The notes: generated by a model not told the origin, from the sequence alone. A stretch of 64,000 bases of DNA from Kitasatospora sp. NBC_01266 (GCF_036242395.1 NZ_CP108458.1:1550001-1614000); one strand, 5' to 3'; numbered from the stretch's first letter, positions 35,931 through 45,919 are shown. A program made the numbers and translations.

Positions 35931-36695
35931 TCAGGACGGTGAGTTGACCGCCCCGCCAAGATGCCGGGCGAGGAACCGGACCGCGCTGTCGGCCTCGAAC
36001 CTGGGCAGGTCGAAGTGCGTGCCCGCGTTGGCGTGCAGCGTCTTCTCCTTGGAGGCGAAGGCGTCGAAGAGCGCGAGGCTGGCCTCGCGCGGGATGCGCT
36101 CGTTGTCCCACTGCATGGCGAACTCGATCGGGATGGTGATCCGCTTCGCCTGCTCGAACAGGGCATCGGGCCAGTGCATGCCGAAGACCGCGGCCGTGAT
36201 CCTGGGCTCGACCACCACCAGCGGCAGGCCGATCGCGGTGCCCAGGCCGATGCCGAAGTAGCCGACCGGCCCGTCGGCGCCGATCTCCGGAAGTTCCTGG
36301 AGGGCGTCCAGGGTCGCCCGCCACTCGGGCAAGGCGAGCTCCGCCAGGCGGGCGTTGTAGCGGACCACGATCGGGCCTTCCGGCTCGCCCGCCGCCTGCG
36401 CCTTGCGCAGCTCGGCGATCTCCCGCTCGTCCTGCGCGGTGCGCGGCCGGTCGCCGTGACCGGGCGCGTCGATGACGGCGACGTGGAAGCCGCAGCCGGT
36501 CACCAGGCGCTGGGCCCGGCCCGCCATCGCCGGGTGCTTCTTGTGGGCGCCGCCGCCGTGGCCCATCAGGACCAGGGGCGCGCGCTCGGTGGCGGAGGCC
36601 GGCGACCAGAGGACGCCGGGGACCTCGCCCACCGTGAAGCCGCGCTCGACCATGCCGTTCGACGACGAATCGGCGGTGAACTGCAGAGAATGCAT
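35931..36695 (-). CDS. Alpha/beta hydrolase lacking the serine nucleophile
   Basis: A 254-aa dienelactone-hydrolase-like protein. The oxyanion region is LMGHGGGAHKKHP and the acid and base candidates are in MQWDNERIP and NAGTHFDLP. The nucleophile elbow reads YFGIGLGTAIG, with Gly where Ser or Cys is expected; one base change (AGC to GGC) would explain it. The fold is intact and the gene looks expressed, so it may be a binding protein or have a different chemistry. It is preceded by about 200 bp without a convincing gene. Confidence 0.82.
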   Translation of the reverse strand: MHSLQFTADSSSNGMVERGFTVGEVPGVLWSPASATERAPLVLMGHGGGAHKKHPAMAGRAQRLVTGCGFHVAVIDAPGHGDRPRTAQDEREIAELRKAQAAGEPEGPIVVRYNARLAELALPEWRATLDALQELPEIGADGPVGYFGIGLGTAIGLPLVVVEPRITAAVFGMHWPDALFEQAKRITIPIEFAMQWDNERIPREASLALFDAFASKEKTLHANAGTHFDLPRFEADSAVRFLARHLGGAVNSPS

Positions 36696-36904
36696 GAGGT
36701 GTTGCCTTTCGGGAGTGCCTTGTTGTCCAGGCGCTCCCGGCGACAGCTACGTCAATCGCCCGACCGTGACGGCAAGGGGGAGCACCCACATCGATACAGC
36801 GTTCATGGGTCTCACCTCCTCGGGCGGTGTCGCGGTCAACGGCAAGGTATCAGCCCGGTCATCATCGCTCCAATCCCTTTCCGGGAAAGATCAATCGGCA
36901 GGTG

Positions 36905-37630
36905 TCACCCGGTCAGCCTGGTGACCAGCTGCGGCAGGGCGGTGGAGATCGGCTCGCGGATCACCTCGGCCGCCAACTCGTCGTAGGGGGTGGGCTCGCC
37001 GTTGACCACGATCAGCCGGGCACCGTGCTCCAGGGCGATCCGGGGCAGCGCCGCCGCCGGGTAGACCTGCAGCGAGCTGCCGACGGCGAGGAAGACGTCG
37101 CAGGCCTTGGCGATCGCGTCGGCCTGCTCGAGCACCACCGGGTCCAGCGTCTCGCCGAACATCACGGTGGCCGGCTTGAGCACGCCGCCGCAGTGCGGGC
37201 AGCCGGGGTCCGGCTCGCCGGCCGAGACCCGGGCCAGCGCCTGGCTCATCTCGCCGTAGCGCTTGCAGGCCACGCACTGGGTGCGCCGCACGGTGCCGTG
37301 CAGTTCGAGCACCTTTCGGTCGGGCAGTCCGGCCTTCTGGTGCAGGCCGTCGACGTTCTGGGTGAGCACCCGGACCGGGAGCTTCGCCGCCAGCTCGACC
37401 AGCGCGCGGTGACCGGCGTTGGGCTCGGCGGCCAGCGCCCCGGTCTCCAGGCGCAGCTGCCAGGAGCGGCGGCGGACCTGCGGGTCGGCCAGGTAGGGGC
37501 CGATGGTCACCAGCTGCTGCGCCTGCGGGTCGCGCTGCCAAAGGCCGTTCGGGCCCCGGTAGTCGGGGATGCCGGAGTCGGTGGAGATGCCGGCGCCGGT
37601 GAGCACGGCGACGAGCGGACGTCGGTTCAT
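36905..37630 (-). CDS. Sirtuin, NAD-dependent protein deacylase (SIR2)
   Basis: About 241 aa from ATG 37630. The Rossmann NAD loop VLTGAGISTDSGIPDYRG, the catalytic TQNVDGLHQ with the following ELHGTV histidine, and four zinc cysteines (CVAC and CPHC) identify the family. It removes acyl groups from lysines, producing nicotinamide and O-acyl-ADP-ribose; acetyl-CoA synthetase is a common bacterial target. The long frame upstream of ATG 37630 is low-complexity and not used. Confidence 0.94.
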   Translation of the reverse strand: MNRRPLVAVLTGAGISTDSGIPDYRGPNGLWQRDPQAQQLVTIGPYLADPQVRRRSWQLRLETGALAAEPNAGHRALVELAAKLPVRVLTQNVDGLHQKAGLPDRKVLELHGTVRRTQCVACKRYGEMSQALARVSAGEPDPGCPHCGGVLKPATVMFGETLDPVVLEQADAIAKACDVFLAVGSSLQVYPAAALPRIALEHGARLIVVNGEPTPYDELAAEVIREPISTALPQLVTRLTG

Positions 37631-37730
37631 GAAGGGGACGGTAGGCGGTGCGGCGGACGGCCGCACGCGACTTTCCGGTGCGAGGGGCGAACGGCGTCCG
37701 CGCTCGTCTCCCGCACCGGGACCGGCCGTG

Positions 37731-37766
37731 CCGGTCAGGCCGGTCAGGCCGGTCAGGCCGGTCAGG
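37731..37766. repeat. 9-bp tandem repeat CCGGTCAGG x4
   Basis: Four exact copies run across the 3' end and stop codon of the DUF2252 gene; the stop TGA lies inside the last unit. Likely slippage-prone; too short for CRISPR. Confidence 0.85.
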
Positions 37767-39183
37767 CCGCTTCGGCGCGCACCCGGCCGCTCGCGGCCGC
37801 GTCGATCAGCGCCTGGTGGTCGCGCTCGTTCTGGTCGGCGTAGCTCTCCGCGAAGTGCACCAGGGCCCGGTCGAAGACGTCGCTGCGGCCCAGGTAGGCG
37901 GCGATGGCGATCCGGTCGCCGGACCTGGCGTGGGCCCGTGCGAGGGTGGCGCCGCACAGCTCGCCGAAGACGCCCAGGCCACGGGGCACCATCTGGGACG
38001 GGTCGGCGATGCCCTTCCAGTCGCGCAGCTGGCGCACGTAGAAGTCCCGTTCCCGGCCGTCCGGCGCGTGGACGTGCTCCCAGCCGAGGAAGATGTCGCT
38101 GGTGGCCTGCATCAGCCGCTGCCCGGCGACCACCCGCTGGCCCTGCGTGGCGTAGCGGCTCGCGCCGACGTGCGCCGCCAGCACGGACTCGTCGGCCTCC
38201 TTGGCCTGCAGGAACAGCGGGTCCTCGCCGTCCCGGCCGAGCAGCAGCAGGATCCAGCAGCGCGTGCCGACGCTGCCGACGCCCACCACCTTGCGCGCCA
38301 TGTCGACCAGGGTGAACTGGCTGAGCAGGTGCTGCCGGTCCGACTGGAGGCTGGCGCGGTACCGGCCGACCAGGTCGCGGATCATCTTCTCCAGCGCCGC
38401 GCCCTCGAGGCCGGGCAGCAGCTCGCCGATCCGCGTGATCACCGGCGGCTGGGAGGCGATCCGCCGCTTGCCGTCGACCACTTCGGTGAGCTTGTCGAAG
38501 GCCTGCATGCTGTCATGGGTGCGCGCTTTGGCCAGCGCCTCGGAGAACTTGCGGCGCCCACGGCTGTGCAACCGCCCGGCCGCGAGGGCCTGCAGCTGCT
38601 CGGCCTCGGCCCTGGTGTACCAGACGTCCAGGTTGCCCATCCCGGCGAAGCGGCGCATCTGTTCGCGGTAGGAGCGCACGGTCGCCCGCACGATCGCGGC
38701 GCGCTCCGCTTGGGTGAACTCGTTCTCCCGGCCGGCGATCACCATGCTGGCGGCCAGCCGTTTGACGTCCCACTCCCAGGGGCCGGGCAGCGTCTCGTCG
38801 AAGTCGTTGATGTCGAAGACCAGTTTCCGCTCCGGGGAGGCCAGCAGGCGGAAGTTCAACAGGTGTGCGTCACCGCACAGTTGGGCCCGCAGACCGGAGA
38901 CCGGGGTGGTGGCCAGATCACTGGCCATGATCGCGGCGGCGCCCCGGTAGAAGCGGAACGGCGACTCCGACATGCGTCCGTAGCGGATCGGCACCAGCTC
39001 CTGGACCCGGGCGGCCGACTGCTTCTCGATGATGTCCACCGGGTCCGGCCGGCGCGGACCCGGCTCGAACTCGGCGTGGCTGGACCGTGGTGTGTGCGCA
39101 CGGGCCGCCCTGCCCCGCTCGGCGTGGTCCCGAGGGGACGGCGCCAGGACGTCAGGACCGGCGATCGTAGGGGTCCGGGTCAT
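37762..39183 (-). CDS. DUF2252 family protein (kinase-like fold)
   Basis: About 473 aa from ATG 39183, with AGGAGG 5 nt upstream; the longer frame to 39465 lacks support. GDAHLLNFRLLASPERKLVFDINDFDET is the hallmark motif, resembling the catalytic HxD and DFD loops of aminoglycoside-phosphotransferase-like kinases, and LLLLGRDGEDPLFLQAKEA resembles a nucleotide-contact strand. The family is common in actinomycetes but has no proven activity; phosphotransfer is an inference from motifs. It shares direction with the sirtuin gene 131 bp downstream. Confidence 0.88.
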   Translation of the reverse strand: MTRTPTIAGPDVLAPSPRDHAERGRAARAHTPRSSHAEFEPGPRRPDPVDIIEKQSAARVQELVPIRYGRMSESPFRFYRGAAAIMASDLATTPVSGLRAQLCGDAHLLNFRLLASPERKLVFDINDFDETLPGPWEWDVKRLAASMVIAGRENEFTQAERAAIVRATVRSYREQMRRFAGMGNLDVWYTRAEAEQLQALAAGRLHSRGRRKFSEALAKARTHDSMQAFDKLTEVVDGKRRIASQPPVITRIGELLPGLEGAALEKMIRDLVGRYRASLQSDRQHLLSQFTLVDMARKVVGVGSVGTRCWILLLLGRDGEDPLFLQAKEADESVLAAHVGASRYATQGQRVVAGQRLMQATSDIFLGWEHVHAPDGRERDFYVRQLRDWKGIADPSQMVPRGLGVFGELCGATLARAHARSGDRIAIAAYLGRSDVFDRALVHFAESYADQNERDHQALIDAAASGRVRAEAA

Positions 39184-39404
39184 CGCAGCCTCCTGTCCGG
39201 CACGGCCGCCGAACCGACGGCCGGTGGCTTCCCCCTCAAAGGTGATGCCCGATCCCGCCCGAAGGACGCATCCACGGGCGGACCGCCGACCCCCGATCGC
39301 ATCGGAGCCCGCCGCAGCCCGCCGCGTCGCGCCGGGCCGTGGCACCGGGAGGAGCATGGGAGGAGACGGGCTCGCCGCGCCTGCCGAGCCCCTTGGAGGT
39401 CCTG

Positions 39405-39908
39405 ATGACCGAGACTCCCGCCACCGGTGCGGCCCGCCCGATCGTGGTGGGCACGGACGGCTCACCGCCCGCCCGCCAGGCCGTGCTCTTCGCCCTCCGC
39501 GAGGCGCAGCTGCGCGGCGTCACCCTGCGGGCGGTGTGCGCCTACGACTACGTCCCGGCCCGGCACACCGGCATGGAGCGGATGGCCTGGCCGGGCACCA
39601 GCGGTGCCTATCCCCCGCAGCAGTCCGACCTCGTCACGCAGGCGGTGACCGACTCGGTCGCCGAGCTCCAGCGGCAGCTCGGCGGGCCCGCGGTGGAGGT
39701 GGAGGTCAGGTGCGAACCGGGGCGTCCGGCGCAGGTCCTGCTGGAGGGGAGCAAGGACGCCGGCCTGCTCGTGGTGGGCACCCGGGGTTCGAGCGCCTGG
39801 GGCCGGCTGACCCTCGGCTCGACCAGCACCGAGGTCGTCCACCACGCGCACCTCCCGGTGGTGGTCGTGCCCGCCGGGCCGGACGACCCCCCGGCATCCC
39901 CGGCCTGA
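39405..39908 (+). CDS. Universal stress protein (UspA family)
   Basis: About 167 aa from ATG 39405 with GGAGG 6 nt upstream. PIVVGTDGSPPARQAVLFAL is the N-terminal strand with the ATP-contact Asp. VVGTRGSSAWGRLTLGSTS matches the ATP-binding G-2x-G-9x-G(S/T) motif. It is an ATP-binding stress protein whose partners cannot be deduced. A block of 12-13-bp direct repeats (TCCAGCTCCCGG-like, about 39930-39975) follows the gene. Confidence 0.93.
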   Translation: MTETPATGAARPIVVGTDGSPPARQAVLFALREAQLRGVTLRAVCAYDYVPARHTGMERMAWPGTSGAYPPQQSDLVTQAVTDSVAELQRQLGGPAVEVEVRCEPGRPAQVLLEGSKDAGLLVVGTRGSSAWGRLTLGSTSTEVVHHAHLPVVVVPAGPDDPPASPA

Positions 39909-39997
39909 AGCCGGCACCACGCCCGGCCAGTCCAGCTCCCGGTCCAGCTCCCGGCCCAGCTGCCGGCCTGCCGCGCCCCTGGGGAATCGAACGGTGT

Positions 39998-40020
39998 AGT
40001 TGATGGTTCAACCATCAACT
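39998..40020. promoter_or_regulatory. Perfect 23-bp operator palindrome, MarR type
   Basis: AGTTGATGGTT-C-AACCATCAACT is perfectly symmetrical over 11 bp per side and strongly resembles MarR-family sites. It lies 64 bp before the TPR-protein start codon. No MarR gene occurs in the window. Confidence 0.75.
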
Positions 40021-40083
40021 GGCCCGGCTCGGCCTCGAGAACGCCGAGCGGATGCCCCAGCCGACAGCCGGAGAGGACAACCC

Positions 40084-40503
40084 GTGACCGACCGCTTCAC
40101 CACCGGGGACTTCAGTACCGACCGGTGGACCACCGAACTGCCGCCGTTCACCGACCGGAACGGCTCGACCCGCACCGAGACCGTCGCCGAGCGCTGGGCG
40201 CGGGCCGGCCTCTTCTTCGAGGCCGCGGACTACGCCGAGGCCGCCCGCCTGCTCGCCGGCATCGTCGAGCGGGTGCCCGAGCAGGTCGCCCCCCGGCTGC
40301 TGCTGGCCCGTGCCTACTACCACTCGGCGCAGTTGCGCCGTGCCGAGGAGCAGCTGCGCGCGGTGATCGCCCGCGACCCGGGCGAGCACTACGCCCACCT
40401 GATGCTGGGCCGCACGCTGGAGCGCCAGGGACGCGCCGCCGAGGCGGCGCCGTGGCTGCGGATGGCCGCCGCCTTCGCCGGCGACGGCGTGGCGGGCGAC
40501 TGA
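40084..40503 (+). CDS. Small TPR-repeat protein
   Basis: About 139 aa from GTG 40084 with GGAGAGG upstream. After a polar N-terminus, TPR-like helices run from ERWARAGLFFEAADYAEAARLLAGIVERVP through APRLLLARAYYHSAQLRRAEEQLRAVIARDP to HYAHLMLGRTLERQGRAAEAAPWLRMAA, giving about three repeats. It is probably a protein-protein interaction module. It sits behind the strongest operator palindrome in the window and so is probably inducible. It converges on the response regulator with 10 bp between. Confidence 0.85.
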   Translation: MTDRFTTGDFSTDRWTTELPPFTDRNGSTRTETVAERWARAGLFFEAADYAEAARLLAGIVERVPEQVAPRLLLARAYYHSAQLRRAEEQLRAVIARDPGEHYAHLMLGRTLERQGRAAEAAPWLRMAAAFAGDGVAGD

Positions 40504-40513
40504 GCGGGCGGGG

Positions 40514-41244
<731 letters not shown>

Positions 41245-41245
<1 letters not shown>

Positions 41246-42624
41246 CAGGTGGCACTCCCCGGTGCGGGTGGGGTGGGTGAGGGGGCGGGCGGCTCGGTCG
41301 CCGGCCGGGTCGCGGCGGACGGCACCTCCGCCGTGACGGTCCAGGTGTCCCGCAGCCGGGCCACCTGGAGGGTGCCGTGCAGCAGCAGGAGCCGTTCGCG
41401 CATACCGGTCAGACCGTATCCCATGTCGGCGGTGCTCAGCGGGGCGCTGCCCGGGGCGGTGGGGCCGGGGCCCAGCGGGTTGCTGACGGTCAGGCAGACA
41501 CTGTGCCCGGTGTGCTCGAGGGTCAGGTCGATGGCCTGTCCGGGGGCGTGCTTGGCGCAGTTGACCAGGGCCTCCTGCGCGGTGCGCAGCAAGGCGACGG
41601 TGGCCTCGGGTGTCACCGGGACGGGCGTGCCGCCGGCGTGGTGGCGGACCGCGACCTGGTGGCGTTCGGCGTGTTCGGCCGCGGTGCGGGCGAGTTCCTC
41701 GGCCAGCGGCAGGGTGTCCGTGCGCAGCGCCTGAACCGCCCGACGGGTCTCCACCAGGCCGTCCGAGGCCATCCGCTGGGCCGTGGCGAGCACCGCCAGC
41801 GCGCGCTCGATGTCCTGGCTGTCCGTCAGCAGCGCCCGGGCGGCCTGGACCTGGATGCCGAGGGCGCCCAGCGAGTGGGCGAGCACGTCGTGGATCTCGC
41901 GGGCGATCCGGGACCGTTCGTCCAGCACGTCGGCCCGGCGCTGCTCGGAGCGCAGCCGCTCGTACTGCTCCAGCAGGGCCGCCGACTGCTCGGCCTGCAC
42001 CCGGTAGGCGCGCCGGTTGCGTCCCACCGTCAGGCCCAGCACCAGCAGCACCGGGTACCCGAGCACGGGGCCGACCCCGAGGCCGAACAGCACGGCACCG
42101 GTCTCGACTGCCAGCAGGGCCACCCCGCCCACGGTCAGCGCCAGGGAGAGCGGCAGTTCGGTGCCGGCCGTCAGCAGGGCGACCACGGTGTAGGCGACCA
42201 GGCTGTCGCCGCCCCCGCCCGCGGGGCCGGCCAGTCCGGTGACGGCGGCCATGACGGCCAGCACCACGGTGAGCGCCGCAGGGTGCGCCCGGGCCGGGCC
42301 GGGGCACAGGTCCAGCACCGCCCAGGCGACCAGCATCAGCCCGAGGACCGCGAAGGCCACCGTCTGGGTGACGGCGCCGAGGTGGCCGGCGGGCGGGTTC
42401 AGGAAGGTCAGCAGACCGACGACCAGGTAGCCCATCACCCGGGTGACCCAGGCGGCGCTGCGCAACATGCTCCGAGTATCGCGCAGCCGCCCCGACCGGT
42501 GGGCGCCCAGGGCCCACGCGCCGGCGCGGAGCCCGGCCGCGCCACCGCCCCCGGCCGGCTCGGGGGCACGGGCCGGGGGCGGCACGGCGGGCGGCGGGGC
42601 CGGCCGGGTCGCGGCGGAGGTCAC
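41245..42624 (-). CDS. Sensor histidine kinase (NarX/DesK-like, HisKA_3)
   Basis: About 459 aa from GTG 42624, which overlaps the upstream gene's stop (GTGA at 42621-42624). A Pro/Ala-rich N-terminus is followed by five or six membrane segments (from about VMGYLVVGLLTFL to LVLGLTVG). Next come the dimerisation/phospho-acceptor helix SRIAREIHDVLAHSLGALGIQVQAA, with the His in EIHD, and an ATPase domain with N and G boxes (MGYGLTGMRERL). The signal is probably membrane-related since no extracellular sensor domain is seen. It forms an operon with the membrane protein upstream and the regulator downstream. Confidence 0.92.
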
Positions 42625-43265
42625 CGCCGCCGCCCGCCCAGGTCGGCGGAGCCGAGCAACTGCCGTACCGCGTCGACCGCCGAGGGGATCGCGTGCTGGT
42701 CCCGGGTCGGCTGCTGACGGCTCGACCGGCGCGGGCTCGGCGGGACGGTGGTGTCGCGCTGGAAGGCGCCGGCCATGAAGGTCCGCCCGTCCTTCTCCGG
42801 TGCGAACGGCACCCGGGCCGCCATGGCGCGCGGCACGACGACGGCCGCCTGCGCCAGCCGGTTGAGCCCCAGGCCGAAGAGCAGTGTCGAGGACGAGGCG
42901 GCGACATGGGCGTGCAGCCCACTCGCCAGCACCACGACCGCCACCCGCCAGGCGACCAGTGCGGCCCACAGCCACAGCCCGCGCAGCGGCATCCGGGCCC
43001 ACAGCACGCCGTCCCGGGACTCCAGTCGCATGATCGCCCCGAAGCCGAGGCCGATGGCGAGGGACCCCGCCGCGCCGATGGCCAGGCACACGGTGTCCAC
43101 CGGCCGCAGCTGCCCGGCGCTGCCGTGCAGCTCGCTGAAGCCGATCGCGGTCAGCACCAGCGGCAGGACCACGGTGCGCTTGCCGCTCAGGTGCTGGCCC
43201 CTGAGCTGCTGGACGATGACCAGGGCGACGATCGCGATGACTGCCAGGATCTCCAGACCGGACAT
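42621..43265 (-). CDS. Membrane protein co-transcribed with the two-component system (DUF1453/CcdC-like)
   Basis: About 214 aa from ATG 43265, with AGGAGG just upstream. Four hydrophobic segments with the pattern GSLAIGLGFGAIMRLESRDGVLWARMP between helices recall DUF1453/CcdC-like proteins. A basic, Ser/Arg-rich cytoplasmic tail follows. Translational coupling to the kinase suggests it is an accessory sensor or the first target of the system. The divergent gene at 43508 has a similar topology and may be a paralog. Confidence 0.75.
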   Translation of the reverse strand: MSGLEILAVIAIVALVIVQQLRGQHLSGKRTVVLPLVLTAIGFSELHGSAGQLRPVDTVCLAIGAAGSLAIGLGFGAIMRLESRDGVLWARMPLRGLWLWAALVAWRVAVVVLASGLHAHVAASSSTLLFGLGLNRLAQAAVVVPRAMAARVPFAPEKDGRTFMAGAFQRDTTVPPSPRRSSRQQPTRDQHAIPSAVDAVRQLLGSADLGGRRR

Positions 43266-43359
43266 CTCTCCTCCTTCTCCCACCACACGAGGGTCGGACC
43301 GCAGCGGATGGCGACCGATCACCACCGACGCTACGGACGGGGGCGGTACCACCGCGTCA

Positions 43360-43374
43360 CACCACGGGGTGGTG
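43360..43374. promoter_or_regulatory. Inverted repeat in the divergent promoter of the two-component operon
   Basis: CACCAC-GGG-GTGGTG lies between the divergent membrane-protein genes and could be the response-regulator site. No clear -35/-10 boxes seen. Confidence 0.35.
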
Positions 43375-43507
43375 CTCGGGGTGAGCGCGCGGTACCAGCC
43401 GGGCCGCCGCGCGTCATGCCCCCGGTCACCCCGTGCTGCGATCCGCGCACGGCGGCGGACGGCGATCGTGGAGCCATCAGCAACCGACCGACCGTCAGGA
43501 GCAGCCG

Positions 43508-44053
43508 ATGTTCTCCGAACTGACCCAAGCCATGATCATCAACGGCGCGGTGCTGACCGCGACCCTGCACGGCGACCTCGGCCGCTCCCGCAAGATCGGC
43601 CCGATGCGCGTCCTGCGCCCGCTGGTGACCGCCGGCGCCGTGGTCCCGCTCTTCATCGAGCCGCTCGTCACCCACGGCAGCGGGCTGGCGGTCGAGCTGG
43701 CCGGCCTCGCCGCCGGGGCCCTGGGCGGTCTGGGCGCGCTCGCCCTGCTGCACGTCCACCGCAGCCCGGAGACCGGGAAACCGGTCAGCCGCGCCACCTG
43801 GCCCTACGCGCTGCTCTGGATCCTGGTCATCGGCGCCCGGGCCGCGTTCTCCTACGGCGCCGTCCACTGGTTCCCCCGGCAGCTGACCGACTGGTGCATC
43901 GCGCACCAGGTCACCGGCGCCGCCATCACCAACGGCCTGATCCTGATGGCCGTCACGATGCTGCTGGTCCGCACGGTCGGCCTGGGCCTGCGGGCCGCCC
44001 ACCTGCCGCCCGCCCGGTCGGCGTCGGCCGGCCCCGCCCTGGTGCGCCACTGA
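43508..44053 (+). CDS. Small membrane protein divergent from the two-component operon
   Basis: About 181 aa from ATG 43508; GGAGCAG lies about 6 nt upstream. It has four or five hydrophobic segments. SRKIGPMRVLRPLVTAGAVVPLFIE and LLHVHRSPETGKPVSRATWPYALLWILVIGARAAFSYG show the same helix-loop-helix plan as the first gene of the opposite operon, suggesting a distant paralog. A likely regulatory target of the response regulator; function unknown. Confidence 0.75.
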   Translation: MFSELTQAMIINGAVLTATLHGDLGRSRKIGPMRVLRPLVTAGAVVPLFIEPLVTHGSGLAVELAGLAAGALGGLGALALLHVHRSPETGKPVSRATWPYALLWILVIGARAAFSYGAVHWFPRQLTDWCIAHQVTGAAITNGLILMAVTMLLVRTVGLGLRAAHLPPARSASAGPALVRH

Positions 44054-44064
44054 ACCGGACCGGC

Positions 44065-44101
44065 GCGGGCCCCGGACCGGCCTGGCTGGTCCGGGGCCCG
44101 C
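44065..44101. terminator. Bidirectional 14-bp hairpin
   Basis: Arms 44065-44078 and 44088-44101 with a 9-nt loop, placed between convergent genes that end at 44053 and 44105. Confidence 0.85.
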
Positions 44102-44104
44102 CGT

Positions 44105-45889
44105 TCAGCCCAGGTCGAAGGTGTTGGGCAGGCCGAGCTGGAAGCGCAACTCGTCCACGCGCTTGAGCGGTTCCAGCTCCGGGGGCCGGAACAGGGTCCA
44201 GATCCGGCAGCGTTCGGCGCTGGAGCCGTCCGCGTCGAGCAGCGCGTTGACCGCCCGCCTGGCCGACTCGTTGGCGCCCTCCATGGTGGCCAGGTCCACG
44301 TCGGTGCGCACGTAGTCCCCGGCCAGGAAGAAGTTGGGGATCGCCGTGGCGGCGGAGGGCCGGTGGTAGAGGGTCCCGGCCGGGTGGACCAGGAGTTGCT
44401 CGCGGTTCGCCGGGGTGGGCCCGCCGATGCCGGTGACGGCCGGATCCATGAACCAGGAGTGCAGGTCGGCATCGTCCAGGACGGTTCGGCCGGTGTCGTT
44501 GAGCGCGTCCTTGCACTGCGCCCAGGCCTCCTGGGCCACCTGCTCGCGGGTGCACTCCTTGGCGGTCCTGCCGTACAGGATTCCGGGCAGGTTCCACTCG
44601 GACACGCAGACCGAGAGGCAGTCGGTCACGGTGCCGTCCCCGTAGTCGGCGGGGAAGTCGCGGCCGTCCCAGAACTGGGCCTGGTTGACGGTGGTGACCG
44701 ACCAGGGCGAGTCGATGTAGTCGGCGTGTCCGTGGACGATCCGCACCGGCTTCCTCAGGTAGAACTGCACGCCGACCATCCAGTCGGTGCGCAGCTCGTC
44801 GCAGCGCGCCAACTGCGGATCGGCTGCCCTGAGTTCCGCGCCCCAGGTGGTCCGGGCGTGCTCCACCGGGAGGGCCGAGACGTAGTGGTCGGCGGTGATG
44901 GTCCGGGCCGCGCCGCCGTCCGGGGCGGCCACCCGCACCCCGGTGATCCGGCCGTTGCCGTACACCACCTCCCGTACCTCGGTGCCGAGTTCGAAGACCA
45001 CGCCGAGCGCGCGCAGCCGCGCCGCCCACGGGTCGATCCAGGCCTCGCTGGTCGGCGCGTTGAGCACCCGGTCGGGCTCGCCGTCCACGCCCCGGCCCAG
45101 CACGCCGTTGATGATGAAGGCCTCCAGGACGGTCCGGGCGACGGTGCGGGTGCTGGCCTCCTCCGCCTTGGTGGCAACGAGGTTGCGGGTCAGGCCGACA
45201 CCGAGCAGCCGCTGGTAGTCCTCGGACATCTCGGCGGCCCGGATGAAGTCCCACCAGGGCACCTTCTCCCACTGCTCCTCGCGGCGCCGGTCGCAGCTGG
45301 TCAGGTGGACCAGGACCCGGCTCGCGAAGTAGGCGACCTCGGTGGCGGGCAGGTGCAGCGCGGTGTCGAGCAGGCCGCTGATCGTCTGCAGCAGGGAGTC
45401 CGGGGTGAGTTCACTCGGATCCGGGGGCGCGGTGAGGGTACGCAAGGGCAGCCGGAGGTCGGGGCGGCCACCGTTGCGGGCGAGCAGCGCTTCCGTGCCG
45501 TTGCGCAGGTTGCCGTGGACCCCGTCGGCGTTGCCGGCGAACGGGATCCGGCGCATGGTGTCGGGCAGGTTGCGGTAGAAGCCGGGGAAGAACCGGAAGC
45601 CGTGCTCGCCCGGCAGCGGCCGGCGGCCCTGGGTAGCGGTGCCCGGCACGTCCATGCTGCGGGCCTTGCCGCCGAGCGCCTGGTAGTACTCGTACACCGT
45701 CACCGCGTAGCCGCGCTCGGCGAGTTCATGGGCGACGCTCAGCCCCGACACGCCGCCGCCCAGCACCGCGACGCTGGTTCTGCCGTCAGCGGCGGCAGTT
45801 GCCGGAGTCGAGGCGGCCGCCAGGGCGACCGCACCGCCGATCCCGCCGGCTGCGGCGAGGAACTGCCGCCGTGACCTGCTCGCCGTCAT
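44105..45889 (-). CDS. Tat-exported FAD-dependent oxidoreductase (phytoene-desaturase/amine-oxidase fold)
   Basis: A 594-aa protein. The Tat signal SRRQFLAAAGG starts at residue 5. After it, VAVLGGGVSGLSVAHELAERGYAVTVYEY is the dinucleotide site, and ALGGKARSM with GEHGFRFFPGFYRNLPDTM are conserved in the carotenoid-desaturase/hydroxysqualene-dehydroxylase group. The C-terminal FFLAGDYVRTDVDLATMEGANESARRAVNALL closes the FAD domain. Export with bound FAD is predicted. It would oxidise a lipid or terpenoid-like substrate. An operator-like TGACG-TAC-CGTCA sits just before the gene. Confidence 0.87.
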   Translation of the reverse strand: MTASRSRRQFLAAAGGIGGAVALAAASTPATAAADGRTSVAVLGGGVSGLSVAHELAERGYAVTVYEYYQALGGKARSMDVPGTATQGRRPLPGEHGFRFFPGFYRNLPDTMRRIPFAGNADGVHGNLRNGTEALLARNGGRPDLRLPLRTLTAPPDPSELTPDSLLQTISGLLDTALHLPATEVAYFASRVLVHLTSCDRRREEQWEKVPWWDFIRAAEMSEDYQRLLGVGLTRNLVATKAEEASTRTVARTVLEAFIINGVLGRGVDGEPDRVLNAPTSEAWIDPWAARLRALGVVFELGTEVREVVYGNGRITGVRVAAPDGGAARTITADHYVSALPVEHARTTWGAELRAADPQLARCDELRTDWMVGVQFYLRKPVRIVHGHADYIDSPWSVTTVNQAQFWDGRDFPADYGDGTVTDCLSVCVSEWNLPGILYGRTAKECTREQVAQEAWAQCKDALNDTGRTVLDDADLHSWFMDPAVTGIGGPTPANREQLLVHPAGTLYHRPSAATAIPNFFLAGDYVRTDVDLATMEGANESARRAVNALLDADGSSAERCRIWTLFRPPELEPLKRVDELRFQLGLPNTFDLG

Positions 45890-45906
45890 GCTGCCGGGCC
45901 CCTTAC

Positions 45907-45919
45907 TGACGTACCGTCA
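45907..45919. promoter_or_regulatory. Operator-like TGACG-TAC-CGTCA
   Basis: A 5-bp inverted repeat with 3-nt centre, 18 nt upstream of the Tat FAD oxidoreductase start codon, typical of a repressor site; regulator unknown. Confidence 0.4.

Noticed and set aside
36696..36904. Small peptide of 19 codons upstream of the serine-less hydrolase (ATG at 36806 on the minus strand)
   Set aside because: No leader-peptide motif, no clear ribosome-binding site, and no attenuator-like structure found.
37731..37766. Tandem CCGGTCAGG repeats as a CRISPR array
   Set aside because: Units are 9 bp with no spacers and overlap a gene end; no cas genes in the window.
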